Below, in pieces: positions 13,411 through 26,024 of a stretch of DNA of 64,000 nucleotides. How positions within the stretch are numbered: the first letter of the stretch is position 1; every line of letters begins with the position of its first letter. The notes under the pieces are model-generated. The model was not told the origin of the DNA. It was given only the letters and a program-made list of their open reading frames with translations, and made no database searches. The translations under genes and the position numbers were made by a program. Origin of the DNA: Panopea generosa (taxonomy: Eukaryota; Mollusca; Bivalvia; Adapedonta; Hiatellidae); the NCBI GenBank assembly GCA_029582155.1, contig CM055898.1, forward strand, positions 19,990,229-20,054,228. The letters run 5' to 3'.

Positions 13411-13695
<285 letters not shown>

Positions 13696-14077
13696 TCATA
13701 GTCTACTTTCTGTAAAACATTGTCTTTGGATTGTTCACATAAAACATTCATCAATTTACCCAAAGTTTAAGCACTATTTGTGAGTTGTAAGCATCTAAGT
13801 TATGTTTAAAAACTACAAACAAAGGATTGCCAAAAAATATTTAAGTATAACTATTATTTTAGATTAAATAAAATATATATGATGGTCTTACTGTCTCCTT
13901 CACTTCGATTACGACGGCGACGATTTCATACAATTTAACCAGTCCAAAGATGGTGCGTGATTTAAACTTTATGGAAATATGCCGGATTGTTTAACAATGT
14001 TTAATTATAATTATATAGTTTGCTTTTCAGAAATTGTTAAACTTTATATTAAAAGCTAATAAAACTGAATATCTTAC

Positions 14078-14154
14078 AGGTATGTAGTTTGCATTTATAT
14101 AATCAGACCCTATCTCATCGTCCATTGGTAGTAACTTCACTCTAGAATGGTCAA
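14078..14154 (-). CDS. RPTP exon 19: phosphatase domain, DHSRV...YINANYI
   Basis: A 77-nt exon, phase 1 in (ttgcag) and phase 0 out (donor gtaaga). With the T of the previous exon it gives F, then [20 protein letters not shown] and ANYIP, two signature blocks of classical tyrosine phosphatases. Confidence 0.95.
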
Positions 14155-14707
14155 CTGCAAGAATATACGTTTTCATTTTAGATATGTGTGAGGACATATC
14201 AGATTTATATACAACTGTATTGTATTAGGAGACGTATATAAAGTATTATAGTTTTCCTTGGACTCATACCAGGCACTGACAGAATAAACATACAACCGAT
14301 GATGGAAACAAAGTATAAACACGTTTATTATAAATAATTTTAAGTTTAGCTTATATGCAGATATATGGATAATGCCTTCCTAAATCGAACGTAGTATGAC
14401 TACATAGTCCATACTTTGACTCAGTTTTGTTAGTCAGTTAGATCCGTTGGAATTCTTGAATTAAAAGACTATTATTTAAACCGATGATAGGGGGGTTGCT
14501 TTTAACATTACCTTTAAAGATCAAATAAATGATAAATAAAACCGACCTTATTTTCCTTTCTTAGTTGCACCTTTTGCTTTAAAACGATACTTTTATCTGA
14601 TACTGTAATCAATATTATGTTACCTAATTGTAAGTGCCTAAGATACAACATGTGCTGCCCCTAGTTGTGTATAATTGTATCTTCTTTATCATGGTTATTT
14701 GTTGTTG

Positions 14708-14936
14708 TTTTTTTATTGGGTTTAACGCCTTTTTCTACACAGTTCATGTTATATATGGCATATCCAGTTTTATGTCGGGCGGAAGACCTCGGAATGAATC
14801 TGAGTAGAACTTCCGTCCTTCCGCAAGTAACTGACAAACTTTCTCTCATAACGTTTATGGGTCAAGTGGGACTCCAACCTGCGACGTAAGAGGTGAGAGG
14901 TAAGTGATCTTAAGAAGGCACCTTAGAGGGGACCCC
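14708..14936 (-). mobile_element. tRNA-derived SINE (family 1)
   Basis: Same element as at 485, same orientation, in the intron between RPTP exons 18 and 19. Matching blocks include ttattgggtttaacgcc, catatccagttttat and ccgcaagtaactgacaaact. The tRNA-like head at the high-coordinate end is more decayed here. Confidence 0.8.
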
Positions 14937-15354
14937 TTATGATTTGTATATATTTTAGCTGAGTTTACTGTGTTCTGTGCATGCTGGACATTTTGTATTA
15001 TTTATTTTGTTTGATTGGTTTGGTTTTGGGTGTTGTTATACCTTATTTATAGTTTTAAGTATTCTGAATAATGATTAAGATTGTGTCAACTGATTGTAAC
15101 TTTTAAAGATAAAATATGTATTTCCCCTACTTGTGGGTGATTACATCGTCCTAGTTCTAAATATATAGATGTGTGCTTTAAGGTGACTCCAGCTAAACAT
15201 GTGTTTTCAATTGCGTGTAATTGTTGTTGTTTGTTACATGTCACATGCAAACTTATTTATGTTTAGATATTCTGGATACTACTCACGTGTTGTTGTTGTT
15301 GTTGTATATCATATATACACTTATTTATATTAAGATAATCCGAATACCACTCAC

Positions 15355-15445
15355 ATGCCAAGATATTCGTATATCTATTTTTAGGTCTGCAGGTCTGCTG
15401 TTCGGCTGCAGTTGTCGGATTAGCTGGACTGTTTTCTTTTAGCAT
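15355..15445 (-). CDS. RPTP exon 18: phosphatase domain, pTyr loop
   Basis: A 91-nt exon, phase 0 in (acceptor cgtag) and phase 1 out (donor gtgagt). It encodes MLKENSPANPTTAAEQQTCR then PKNRYTNILA. The K-N-R-Y-x-N-I-L motif is the phosphotyrosine recognition loop. An internal cag could serve as a cryptic acceptor but would break phase with exon 17. Confidence 0.93.
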
Positions 15446-16439
15446 CTACGATTACAAAACAATTTCCTTTGTTATTACTAACCGTGTCATATAGCAGACA
15501 GTAATCACAAGACCTACATTTATTGTTTAAACGTACTCAAATGCGGTAAACCTATTATAGTAGCAACGTGTTTTCACGGATTTCTACAATTGATGTTACC
15601 TATAAACGTTGTTTCCAATTAAATAATTAATCTACAAGAGGTATAGCTTCAGTATGTCTCAATGGTAAATGTAGACGTCTGGACTTCTTATTTTTCTTTC
15701 CTTCTTCCAGTTTACAACTTGAGAAAGTCACAATTTGTTTTGTATAAAATTCTGTACTTCTGTATTTTCATGGGGATTATCTATTTACTTTCATTACATT
15801 GTAATACTTGTATGTAGTAGTTATTTAATGTTATATATCAGTGGCGGGTCAAAGCAGTACAGTTTCACTGCATCGTTGTGGGAAATATACAAAGATAACT
15901 AAAATAAAGTTGAAACTGCGTCTAACAGTGTCACACTATAAAATCATAACTTAGTTTTCACACTTTGGTATGACGTCTCTGCACCAACTGCTATATGCTG
16001 TTGCGTGTGATCCTTGTTAAGTTACCATATGGAAACAATAGCCTGTTTATGTGATTGTTTCTTTGTTTTGGATTTTACTCATTTTGCAACAGTGTTATAG
16101 TTATATATCGGTGATCAGTACACCTAATCATCATTTTTGAGATTTTCAAGGCGGTATTGGACACACCTAGAATTTTTAATTTATTGGTTACCTCCACACA
16201 TATTCAGTGGTGGGAGATTTAATGAATGCCATGGAACAAGTTTTATGGCCTATCATCATATGACTGTGGTCGATTTGGGAAACTCTCGATCGGTATAATG
16301 ACAGCTGGCTATTTGACATCGGTACATAGTTAATACGCACAACCTGTAAGTATCTAAATATTGTGAAAATTTGTATCATTATGTTAAGATGCTTTCATTT
16401 AGCATTACAATATGATTGATTTACATGAACCATGTTTAC

Positions 16440-16527
16440 CTTATATGCATCTGCAAACAGTAATCCGCTATCATTTTTCAGTGTTTGAACAAATGTCGGG
16501 AAATCTGCAAGTTTAATTTGTCGCGGT
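16440..16527 (-). CDS. RPTP exon 17: start of phosphatase domain
   Basis: An 88-nt exon, phase 2 in (tttttccag) and phase 0 out (donor gtaaac). It reads PRQIKLADFPTFVQTLKNDS then GLLFADAYK. This is the alpha1'-alpha2' region that opens receptor phosphatase domains (R-P-I-x-L-x-x-F ... F-x-x-E-Y in relatives). Confidence 0.92.
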
Positions 16528-16963
16528 CTGGAAAAAGCATGAACAAAACAAAGATTTCATAGAATATGAGAAAATAAAAGTTTTATTTAATTTGTATGAT
16601 ATATCCTACATTATGTTTTGTTAATATGAATTGGTATCTTTATACATTTTATTGCGTTGCTTTAACGAATATATTATTCAGCAGCACCAACATCCATTGT
16701 TTGGTGTAAAATGTAAGTCGATAAACAAATTTATCTATATATGTATGACATTCTTACATATCTTACAATATAGTATCCAGTGGTTCGATTTCTTATAGTA
16801 ATATTATTTATAATTAATCCATTTTAAAAGAAATGTTCATACAAATGATTGAGCTAAGATGTTAATAAATACACAATTTTCAATTTTGACAATGCTCGTC
16901 TGGGTACCACTTTATCACTGATCAAAGTACAAATAGAGTGTTAACTATAAATACTATACTTAC

Positions 16964-17074
16964 ACAAAGCCGTATGGCTGCTTCGATGTAGTTCTTGTGT
17001 CCTTCATTTCAGTGTCCATCGAATGTCCTGACCGATGTGTAGTTTCAAAATCATCATCACCTTTAGCAAAACAG
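16964..17074 (-). CDS. RPTP exon 16: juxtamembrane segment
   Basis: A 111-nt exon, phase 2 in (ttccag) and phase 2 out (donor gtaagt). It encodes CFAKGDDDFETTHRSGHSMD, TEMKDTRTTSKQPYGF. It is polar and acidic, rich in Ser and Thr, with no secondary structure suggested. It ends in G-F-V, where V is completed in the next exon, directly before the catalytic domain. Confidence 0.88.
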
Positions 17075-17365
17075 CTGGAAAGCGAATATTGTCTAATACA
17101 TTCAATGTAGTTTTGTGCTTTTGTATGTTAGATTCATTGGTGTTGGCTTTAATTAAAAACATGCCAGCGCCGTTCTTCCTGGCTAGTTTAACAGATGAGT
17201 TATTATAAGTATTTTAAATTCTGACGCTTTTATGAATTTTTTCTTGCAGAATTATCACGATTATGTAGAATATGTAGATTGAACTGAAATTTGATGATAT
17301 ATTATATCAATATAATAATTCAATGACAAGTGATATATAAACATTGTTTTATTGGGGACACCTAC

Positions 17366-17465
17366 CCAGCCTGTCGTCTTCTCATGAAAAATATAACACC
17401 ACCAACCGCAAGGACCACTATCAATCCAGAGACCAAGCCAGCAATTATGGGAGTTAAGTTAGGCT
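17366..17465 (-). CDS. RPTP exon 15: transmembrane helix
   Basis: A 100-nt exon, phase 1 in (ttcag) and phase 2 out (donor gtaggt). It reads KPNLT, then the hydrophobic stretch PIIAGLVSGLIVVLAVGGVI followed by FFMRRRQAG. The run of about 21 nonpolar residues ending in F-M-R-R-R is a single-pass helix with a positive-inside stop-transfer signal. Confidence 0.93.
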
Positions 17466-18934
17466 CTGAATAAACAAATAATTGGCTTATGTGAGTTTTC
17501 TATTTTTCGAATTACATATATATGCGTACGCGTTTGCATGCATGTGTTATCAAGTATATATTATATAACTGATATTCAATTATGTTTCGTAGTGATTCAA
17601 AGTATAATCAAAGCAATTATATTAACGTTTATGTAGATAGTTGTTAAACGATTTCATTGTGTTTTTTAATCATAAATAGATTTTACACAATACTATACAA
17701 CTAAATTATAAATAGATTTTATATTATGCTATACAATTATATTTGTTATGCACTTTGAAACTGTAATTTATTAAATATATAAATGAGGTCAATTCAACCA
17801 AGCAAAAATCATCAACGTATTTGTTTCACAAAGCAAATCTGACTAACACATAGTTTTAATAATAATCATATTCTCTATAACAAACATGTATGCACGATGT
17901 AAAAACAGAGGGCACTCAAATGAATTTGACAATCACAATCTTATATCAAGACAGTTTTCTTGAAAGAAGAAATTTATTTCATGTGTATTATTTACAGGGA
18001 ATAGAAAAATAATAGAAATATAAAAGAGTAATATTTCACAGGCAATATCTATGACAAAAAAGTTAATGCGTAAGATATTATTTCAGATTCTAACATAACA
18101 TAAGAAACAATACGCATTGGTACATGTATATGTGTGGCTTTTACAAGTGATTGGCTGTTAGTTTACAATACAGTGCTTAACTTCAAATAACTAAACTAAA
18201 ACGGTTTAAGTCCTCAATAAGGGCATTCAACAATATACAATGTCTCGAGCAAAGGGCTTCTGTAAAATTAAATGAATCGAACATTAAATGCAAGCATTTT
18301 ACAAACTATGCGAGTTGTGTTCAATTTATAATGGTGATGGTCTTTGCAGACTATTTTCATTTTCAACCGTTAAATGGATTGATCATTGTTAGCTATGTAG
18401 AGTTTTAACCTTTCAATCCAATTTTAGAATGTATCTTTATAATCGAATTTATGGATACCCAAGATATACCGAATAACAGAGTAAATAGCTTTTCTAGAGG
18501 AATAACGCCGTGCAGACATAATTCGTGCATGTCTTGGGAATAGGATATGACCACATACTAAAATCGTACGTCATGTTCTGTATGTGAGGAGTAGAAGAAT
18601 GTTTCAAATTTTTAGATTATTATTGGATGAATTGTAAAAGTTGTTTTAATATAAATCATAAACAGGCAAATCCGCTGAACTGACATCCTTCACCAAAATA
18701 TTGTCATTTGATTACTACGGATGCCTTTAAAGTGATTATAAATGGTTTATTAATATTATTTTGTATAATATACATGTAATTTGTAAGAAGCTTGATAACT
18801 ATGATATTAGGATCTGTGTATGAAAAAGGATAATATGTTCTTTAATGTTAACAATAATTAATGTGATACTTATCAATGCTTATGACAAGTTACTGAATAT
18901 CCCATCCACAGTTAATCAAACTTTCTGAAAGGGA

Positions 18935-19055
18935 TATGAATGACTAGGATTGGGCTGGATGATGAGAGGATATGTATGACTGGGGTGGGGGCTGGATGAT
19001 GAGAGGATATGTATGACTGGGGTGGGAGACGACTGGATGTCGAGAGGATATGTTT
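18935..19055. repeat. About 50-bp tandem repeat, 2.5 units
   Basis: Two near-identical units contain ggctggatgatgagaggata then tgtatgactggggtggg, with a third, diverged unit. G-rich on the plus strand. Confidence 0.85.
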
Positions 19056-19464
19056 AGAAATTAGAACAACAACGTAAAGTAACACATTCAACATTAAAAG
19101 GTTTAGCATTACTTGCTTAGTACAAACTATAAGTAAGTGTCGTTATTGTCAAATTTTACATCACACCAAGGCAATAACTATTGGGTTACTATGGCCTTTC
19201 TTGGCGGGTGTCTTCGTTAAAAAGGTAAATTCATTTTAGCTCGATTGCAAAGAAAGCTTAGCGTTCATATGAATTGCTCATAAATTCACTTCCAGGGTAG
19301 AACAAATATTTGTGCTTCTTTAATTAGAAGTATCAGGTATAGCAGTAAACGAAACCGCCATCTCTGGCGTCAGCGGCCATTAGAAAATCGTCCAACTTAG
19401 TTGATTAATTGTATTAACATCCGACTAAAGTAATTGCCCCGGACGGATATGTAAATGTAAGCAA

Positions 19465-19655
19465 GGCGGTAGAGCAGCAGATAAAGTGTAGGCAGCTCAC
19501 ACCAGGTGTCGCTAGTCAATTCCTGGTTCGACCAAACGGTCTCTCAAAAACTTACTACTGTTTGTTTCCCTGAAAACGGCTAAAAGTAATTTAAATAAGC
19601 TCTGAACTTTCTCAGCAAGCGAGTGAAAGATTTGTATAAATAAAAGTCCAGTTTC
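19465..19655 (+). mobile_element. tRNA-derived SINE, decayed, family 2-like
   Basis: Contains ggcggtagagcagcagataa and the B-box-like cctggttcgacc, then aaacggtctctcaaaaactt. The arrangement follows the 35570 copy, but the match is weaker. Confidence 0.55.
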
Positions 19656-20396
19656 ATCAATTCAAGTTAAATAATTCTCGAGTTAATTGTAAAACCTCAT
19701 CGGGCTATGGATATAAATATTTTTACCAATTGTTCTTAAAGTCCGATCATCTTATACACAATAATTGTCTTGGACGGTCAAAATGTCGTATTTTATATAT
19801 TAAAGGACAGTTACTGTATAAATCATGACAGCGATTCTGTCAAATTATGCAGTATGTTACATTGGAGTAAACATATGTACCAAATGCCTTGTCAACAAAC
19901 TTATGAATCAATACTTCTTATAATATGTTTAGAAAGCATGCACGTATTTATAAAATAAAATAATGATAAAAGATACAAATAAAATATACTAGAATATTTG
20001 CTTAAACATTTCTAATCCCACAAAAGCTTTACGTACATACATTATCCCCTCAACTCATTTCAAATAACCCACATAATCGGGAAAAACATGAGTGTCAAAA
20101 GTACAAACAGATAATCCACAATGTACCTGGTTAGCTTGGACACACAGTCAGACGTATTACACTGAAGCAAATTCCCTTCACCTTTGGTGATAGATGATAA
20201 CAGATGTGAACATAGCTATGTGTATAAAAACACATATTTTATATGTTAAACCGTAGTACTTTGGAAATAATAAAGCATGTTTCCTAATATTTTACATCAG
20301 CCAAAAAAAAGCAAATTCACACAACACTCTTTTATTGACATTTCTATCAATTCCGCTTAACATTAAACCAACCTCAACCTTCATATATCAGCAATT

Positions 20397-20975
20397 CTTA
20401 TATAAATAAATGAAATCTGATTGGCCAGAATGATCCCTAATTGAATAAAATACTATATGATATTGAACAATTTTTACTTTCAGTTTTACAAAACTGTGCA
20501 TAAAATTACAATATAACACGGTTACTAAAAATAGCCCCTGGGAATTCCGAAAGCAACGTCTAAAACCGAGATGTTCCGAATGCGGCGTTGTTTTCAAATG
20601 GCTGTTTACAAGAGATTCGCGTCCGATTTCAGCAAACTAATCGACAATAAAGATGCCGAAAGACAAAAAAGTGCAACTGTTCAATCAATTTATATATGTC
20701 GCAATTATTTAAGAGAGAAACAATTGAATGATTAGTTTAAATATAAAGATAACAAACATTTATCAAGATGTGACTGTGACTGAGTGGTGTTAAGACGTAT
20801 GAATTTTATCTAAGTTTTTTTTCCGCCATAGTTCGAATCCCACCCGGGAAATTATTTTTTCAATAGCTTTTATTAAAATGGATTTAATTTCTTTATCTAA
20901 ATACTATTCTTACATAGAATGTAGTGACTTATTGTCATATTGCACAGCTGAAAAGTCCATAATTGTACACTAGAA
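20397..20975 (+). repeat. Long interspersed repeat with embedded tRNA-like sequence, copy 1
   Basis: Matches 37510-38235 in reverse orientation. Shared blocks in order: tataaataaatgaa, ttggccagaat, ttttacaaaactgt, gggaattcc, gagatgttccgaat, gttttcaaaatggctgt-like, gattcgcg and gatttcagc. Then a tRNA-like part follows (gactgagtggtgttaagacg and gttcgaatcccacccggg at 20775-20855) and finally attgcacagctgaaaagtcc. No coding frame is seen. Confidence 0.78.
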
Positions 20976-21717
20976 TATACGTACCAGTAAATTCGTCTTA
21001 ATAAGGCAAATGGAAAAGAAATTGATTGAAACAAGTGCCAAGAACCAAAATTATAGATTATATTCTAGTGAGAAAACCTGCACAATCACATATTGAAATA
21101 TTATAAAGAATATGTATGCAATCACTTCCTATTGTGATTTGTTCGGCATGCAATTATATCTAAATACTACTGTGGAATATGGATTAGCTATACGAAACTA
21201 TAAATAGATACGAATGGTCTGAACCTAAGCTAAAATCGTATTTAAATGTGGTATGCGACATTATAGTTTCTATTACATGCTAAACATATAATTTTATAAA
21301 TATTCAAAGAAATGTACACGTGCAAAAGATTAGCGAATATGCACATCCGAACCGAAATTACCTGATATTATGACTTTGGCTTAAATGTACAAGCCAATCA
21401 AATACATTAAATATAACATGGTCATCTTAAGTGTTGGATAGATATGAATATTTCCTGCAATTTTACCTTGACAATATATACAGTGATAATTGCATTGATT
21501 ATCTTTACTCTCAATAATTTTAAGTTTATAATGCAGTAACGAAATAAATTTCATTTAAATTACTTTTATGTCTTCCTTCAAATTAGTTACACTGATATTG
21601 TAATTAATTCTTACAAAACAACAATTTTAGCAACAAGATAATACCTAAAGAACATTGGGTTAGCGACTTTCCCTACAACGTTTATCATTTGCAGCATGTA
21701 GAACGTCGGTTTGTTGC

Positions 21718-21882
21718 ATTTTAAAGCCTCACCTAACACATTTTATAGTCTCACCTAACACATTTTGTAGCCTCACCTAACACATTTTGTAGCCTCAGCT
21801 GACACATTTTGTTGCCTAACTCAACACACTTTCTAGCCTCAACTAACACATTTTATAACCTCACCTTACACATTTTGTTGGA
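21718..21882. repeat. 22-bp minisatellite, about 7 units
   Basis: Unit gcctcacctaacacattttg ta, repeated seven times with substitutions, in the intron between RPTP exons 14 and 15. Confidence 0.9.
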
Positions 21883-22179
21883 AACCAAGTACTAACCTAG
21901 TACTTTCTATGTCACCATAAACACCATACAGTATGTATATGACATCGATTAACCGTAACTCATGTGAAATTCATATATGCTGTATGATACAGAAAATATA
22001 CGTATTTCTTCTTTACATTTCCTGTATGATTAATCTTTTTAAACATTTTAATATATGTCGCATTTAGTATGATTGGTGTTTTTAATACAATTATCCTTTA
22101 AAGTATCTTCCCTTTCTGTTACTTGATGTTATTTGTTGTATTGAGACGTAAACGGTGGTTTATAATTTTAGTGTTAAGT

Positions 22180-22375
22180 GAACGGACATCGGACCCAGCT
22201 TCGTAAGGTCGAGTGAGTTCCGTTCTCCACATCGAATATAAGTGGTGTCCTTGAGCAAGACATTTTATTTATACATACTTAATTTATACTTAGTTTTAAT
22301 TCTACTAGGACGATTTCGAGCGTGATTTGTCAAGGTTGTAAGAAATTGTTCAATCAATCAATATTAGATAAATGA
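22180..22375 (+). mobile_element. SINE (family 3), 3' part
   Basis: Contains ggtgtccttgagcaagacat and tttcgagcgtgatttgtcaa followed by ggttgtaagaaattgtt, matching the body and tail of the reverse copy at 60700-60872. The tRNA-like head is strongly decayed. Confidence 0.7.
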
Positions 22376-22858
22376 ATTAGATTGCTCTAGAAACAATCGT
22401 TATGTTTTTTAAGCAAAAATATATCTCTTCAAAATTTATCAAACGAAAAGAGATGTAGTTTTAATGTTACATTTAATCAAGTATAAATGTGTCAAACTTT
22501 ATAGAATATAAGGTTGTATCGAAATGCAAATCATGTCATTAAATACAATAAAATGTATTACAGTAGAGATAATACATGGAACAAAACTAACCAGGTGGAT
22601 TAGCATATTCGTTATTTCTACAATAAATTATAGAAATAAAGGCTACAAGTATGTTATTTTAAAGTAAAACCGTCATTTTAAACTATATCACACAATTTTA
22701 AGGACAATCGTGTAAATGTGGTTTTATAACTTTAAACCATAAACAATGTTCCAGAAAGACTGTATTAAGGAAACTTTTCATTGTTTTTTCATTGCATAAT
22801 ACTGACAAAATATGCATAATGTAGTTGAATCCATTTCTATTTTTAAGTGAATACTTAC

Positions 22859-22926
22859 TTGTTTCTATCGGTTCAGAATATTTAGTTTCTGTGCAACCTC
22901 CTGAAGTACATGCGAATGTCTTTACT
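22859..22926 (-). CDS. RPTP exon 14: end of ectodomain
   Basis: A 68-nt exon, phase 2 in (ccacag) and phase 1 out (donor gtaagt). It encodes VKTFACTSGGCTETKYSEPI then ET. With the previous exon it forms Y-K-V-K-T-F-A-C, the last FN3-like strand. The Cys pair C-T-S-G-G-C lies just outside the membrane. Confidence 0.87.
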
Positions 22927-24163
22927 CTGTGGAGAAAAAGGTTAACATTATAACGCGGTATGATAATGGACTGTGTTTAGTTTCCTTCAGTATAGAAATA
23001 TTTCAATCCACGATTCAGCGAAGCTCAACTATTGTCTTCACGTGCTTAATAACACACACGAAATATAATAGGGGCTTTAAAGGTATTACAGTGTAAATAA
23101 ACAACTATACAGGGTTTAATGCTATTTCCAACACATTACATGTCATACAATGCGTGTCCGCTTTTCGGCAGGGCTAAGATGTGCAATCTCAGTGATGAAA
23201 GGAGGATGATGCTGAGACCACAATTAAAGTTAGAACTGTTAACCAGGTGTACACTAACTAAACAAGTTTTACATTGTAAGACGAGATAAAGAATGAAATA
23301 ATGGCACAACTAGATAAATACACATCAGGCAATAAATCGTATTCTTAGTCTAGATATAGATACAGCTTATATATAACGTAGTTTAAGTGTAGAGTTATTT
23401 TGAACGGTCATTACTAAACGTTTAGTGTTAATACTTCAGTAGTTCTTCGGGATAATTGGGCTATAAACTGTGTCTCAAAAATAGAATACCGATTACGCCG
23501 GTGCTAGGGGAGGTTGAAGGAGGTTTTATGTACCATTACCGATTATTTTCTTTTTCTTTTCTCGGTTGCTTTATATACTAAGAATCTTCTATTCATATAT
23601 AAAAAGTATATATATATTCATTCATATAACAACATATGATTAAAGTGTAAAGCGTGAATACCCGTCATTGTGTGATTCTGTATTTTACAAAAAAGTTAAG
23701 TGCATGCTGTCACATTTTTAAGAGAATAACTAAGCAAAGCACTTCAGAAATTAACTAGACAGGCAGGTAGCATTTGCCCAACACAATTTTGAAGAGGTGC
23801 ATTGTTTAACTAAAATGTATTACCATGTAGACTAATAAAACAAGTAAACAAAATAATCAAAACAATTACTACAGAAATCATCATCAAGCACCTGTTAACC
23901 AAAATAACCTTTATTTATTTGTTTTACTGTAGGTTCTTTGTAAGTGTTTCCCTCTGATTTATATTCTATGTTGTTGTTTTTGTAAACGAATACCTACTGT
24001 TATGAGAGTGTTCTGTTATAGTGTGCGTATCTGTGCGTGATAAGGATAAATTTATTTCATAAAACATTATATAGCACTTAAGTATGGTATGATAATCATG
24101 TAATATAGCATTACTATTAGTAACAATGTATAAGTCCATAATCCAAGTTGTAATAAAGCATAC

Positions 24164-24293
24164 TTATATTTTCGTCCCGGTTGCAACTCGCCATTGCAGT
24201 ATTTATCGCGAGGTATTCCTGAACAATCTCCATCTGAACCTATCTCGTAATCTTCTGTCAGAGCAACATCAGCTGACCGTCGGCGACGTCCTC
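24164..24293 (-). CDS. RPTP exon 13: membrane-proximal ectodomain with RRRR cleavage motif
   Basis: A 130-nt exon, phase 1 in (attatag) and phase 2 out (donor gtatgc). It begins GGRRRRSADVALTEDYEIGS. The four arginines (codons at 24277-24288) followed by Ser match a furin-type R-x-(K/R)-R site. It continues GDCSGIPRDKYCNGELQPGR and KY; the final L-x-P-G-x-x-Y looks like an FN3 F strand completed in the next exon. Cleavage would leave a stub of roughly 60-65 residues before the membrane. Confidence 0.88.
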
Positions 24294-24858
24294 CTATAAT
24301 CATTAAATGATCGTTGTGTTTAGTATTAAGGACTTTCTGCCCATGCTTTAACAAACACAGCACTATTCTTACACATTACACACACTGCATCAAACCATTG
24401 TTCAATTTATGGTCGGTGTATTCATAGATACTCGTCATAAAACCAGACACACACACATAACTATGATCACCCTATTTTTCTTAAAATAAGTTTACAATAA
24501 GGTTATACATTATTATTCAAATCAAACACATCCATCTAACCGTTTTTTAAAAAATCCATTATTGCGATATTCATGTGTAATATTTATAAATAAACAAACG
24601 ATATCTCTATAACAACTTCGAGAAGAGGAATTCCTGATAATCCTCATTTGCTGTGACGAACTATGAATCTTTCAATATGAGTCCATTATTATTTTATCCA
24701 CAAAATAAATTCATTAATTTAATGGTAACGGTATTCATTCATAATGCATGTATCTACATGCATAACAACTTACTGAAAGCATGCACCCTTTAGACATTGC
24801 GTCACCATAACATGTCGTGTAAAATGTTACTCGTCTTGATGTAAAAGTGAGTATTTAC

Positions 24859-25005
24859 CATTGTGTCTTGGACACTTAGGTTTCCAATCTTTCCTTGTAG
24901 CAATGTACGGCTTTATAGAGTCCGAGTCTTTCACGTCAAACCAATTTTTGTATTGAGACTTTATCTTACTCTGAAAGTCGCTTAGACTGCCAACGAACGG
25001 TGTAT
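24859..25005 (-). CDS. RPTP exon 12: membrane-proximal ectodomain
   Basis: A 147-nt exon, phase 1 in (ttttag) and phase 1 out (donor gtaaat). It encodes DTPFVGSLSDFQSKIKSQYK, NWFDVKDSDSIKPYIATRKD and WKPKCPRHN. No catalogued domain is recognised. In R3 phosphatases this place holds a conserved membrane-proximal segment with aromatic and charged residues. It joins in phase both to 33588-33767, across the satellite- and LINE-bearing intron, and to 24164-24293. Confidence 0.86.
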
Positions 25006-26024
25006 CTAAAATATAGAGTCATCGAAGTACAATGTTTGTGTCTAATAAAATAGCAAAGTGTATTTTTGAGTGTAATATTTACATAAAATAAAGAATATCA
25101 AGTATCAAAATATTGGAATACACAAGAACACTGCAAACAGTTTTTTTTTGTAAATCACTCAAAATGATTATTTTCAGGGATTTTATTACCGATTTATTTT
25201 TGCTGGCCAAGTAAATTGTGAATATTTGCCCACTTTTTTCCAACTGCAATGCAGTTTTTTGTTTGTTAAAGATTAATTGTTAACATTATTTAACAGTGTT
25301 ATAGTTTTACTCATCGAATTTTGTATTTGACATGTTTTAAAGCAGTAAAGCAATATACTATCGTTAGTATCTGGTCAATATATATATATTATATATATAT
25401 TATAAGTGTGTCAACACAATAAGCTACATTAACATTATCGCATATATCGATATTTTTGTCCAACTAATTTCATTTGTAAATCTAGCGTGTTCTAATACAC
25501 AAATACAAAAAACTTCAGCTTTAAACTCTATGGCTATAGATCGTCTAATGCAACGAACTGTTATAAATCCGATCCACGGTTTATTTATTTGAAAATTTGC
25601 TTTGTGCTTGTTATTGTAATGATAGTTCTCGAACTGAAACAGCTAGATGTAAATATAATGTGGCAGGTCGGGGCATCACACAAAGCATCAGCTGATATGC
25701 TAGTCTGGTAATGCCCTGAAAATGCTTTAAGTTTTAACGGTTGTGATTGAAGTTTTGATCCAATTAACGGAAGAAAATTTGACTCATGCTCAAAATCGTT
25801 TTCAGATGTATGTTAATATATGGTTTCCCTCAAGTTTTCCCGTAAAAATAATCTCTTTTTAACAAAAAAGTATTACTCTGCACTTAATCAACCAAGGTTC
25901 AGTATTCAAGAACCATTTCACAAAGTAGTTTTCTTAAGTACTTAAGTAGCCCTTTTAGTTTTACTATTAACAAAATGAATGACTACCGTAGCTTCATTCT
26001 TTCCTGTGATTTATTTTATATAGC

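Larger units (their letters stand above)
17466..22858. other. Large intron 14 (exon 14 to 15)
   Basis: Contains the G-rich repeat at 18935, a SINE-like piece at 19465, the long repeat at 20397, the 22-bp minisatellite and the family 3 SINE at 22180. The remainder is AT-rich with nothing recognised. Confidence 0.7.
22927..26024. other. Introns 12-13 and the start of intron 11
   Basis: Outside exons 12 and 13, I see only AT-rich sequence with an (AT)n run at 25377-25404. Confidence 0.65.
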
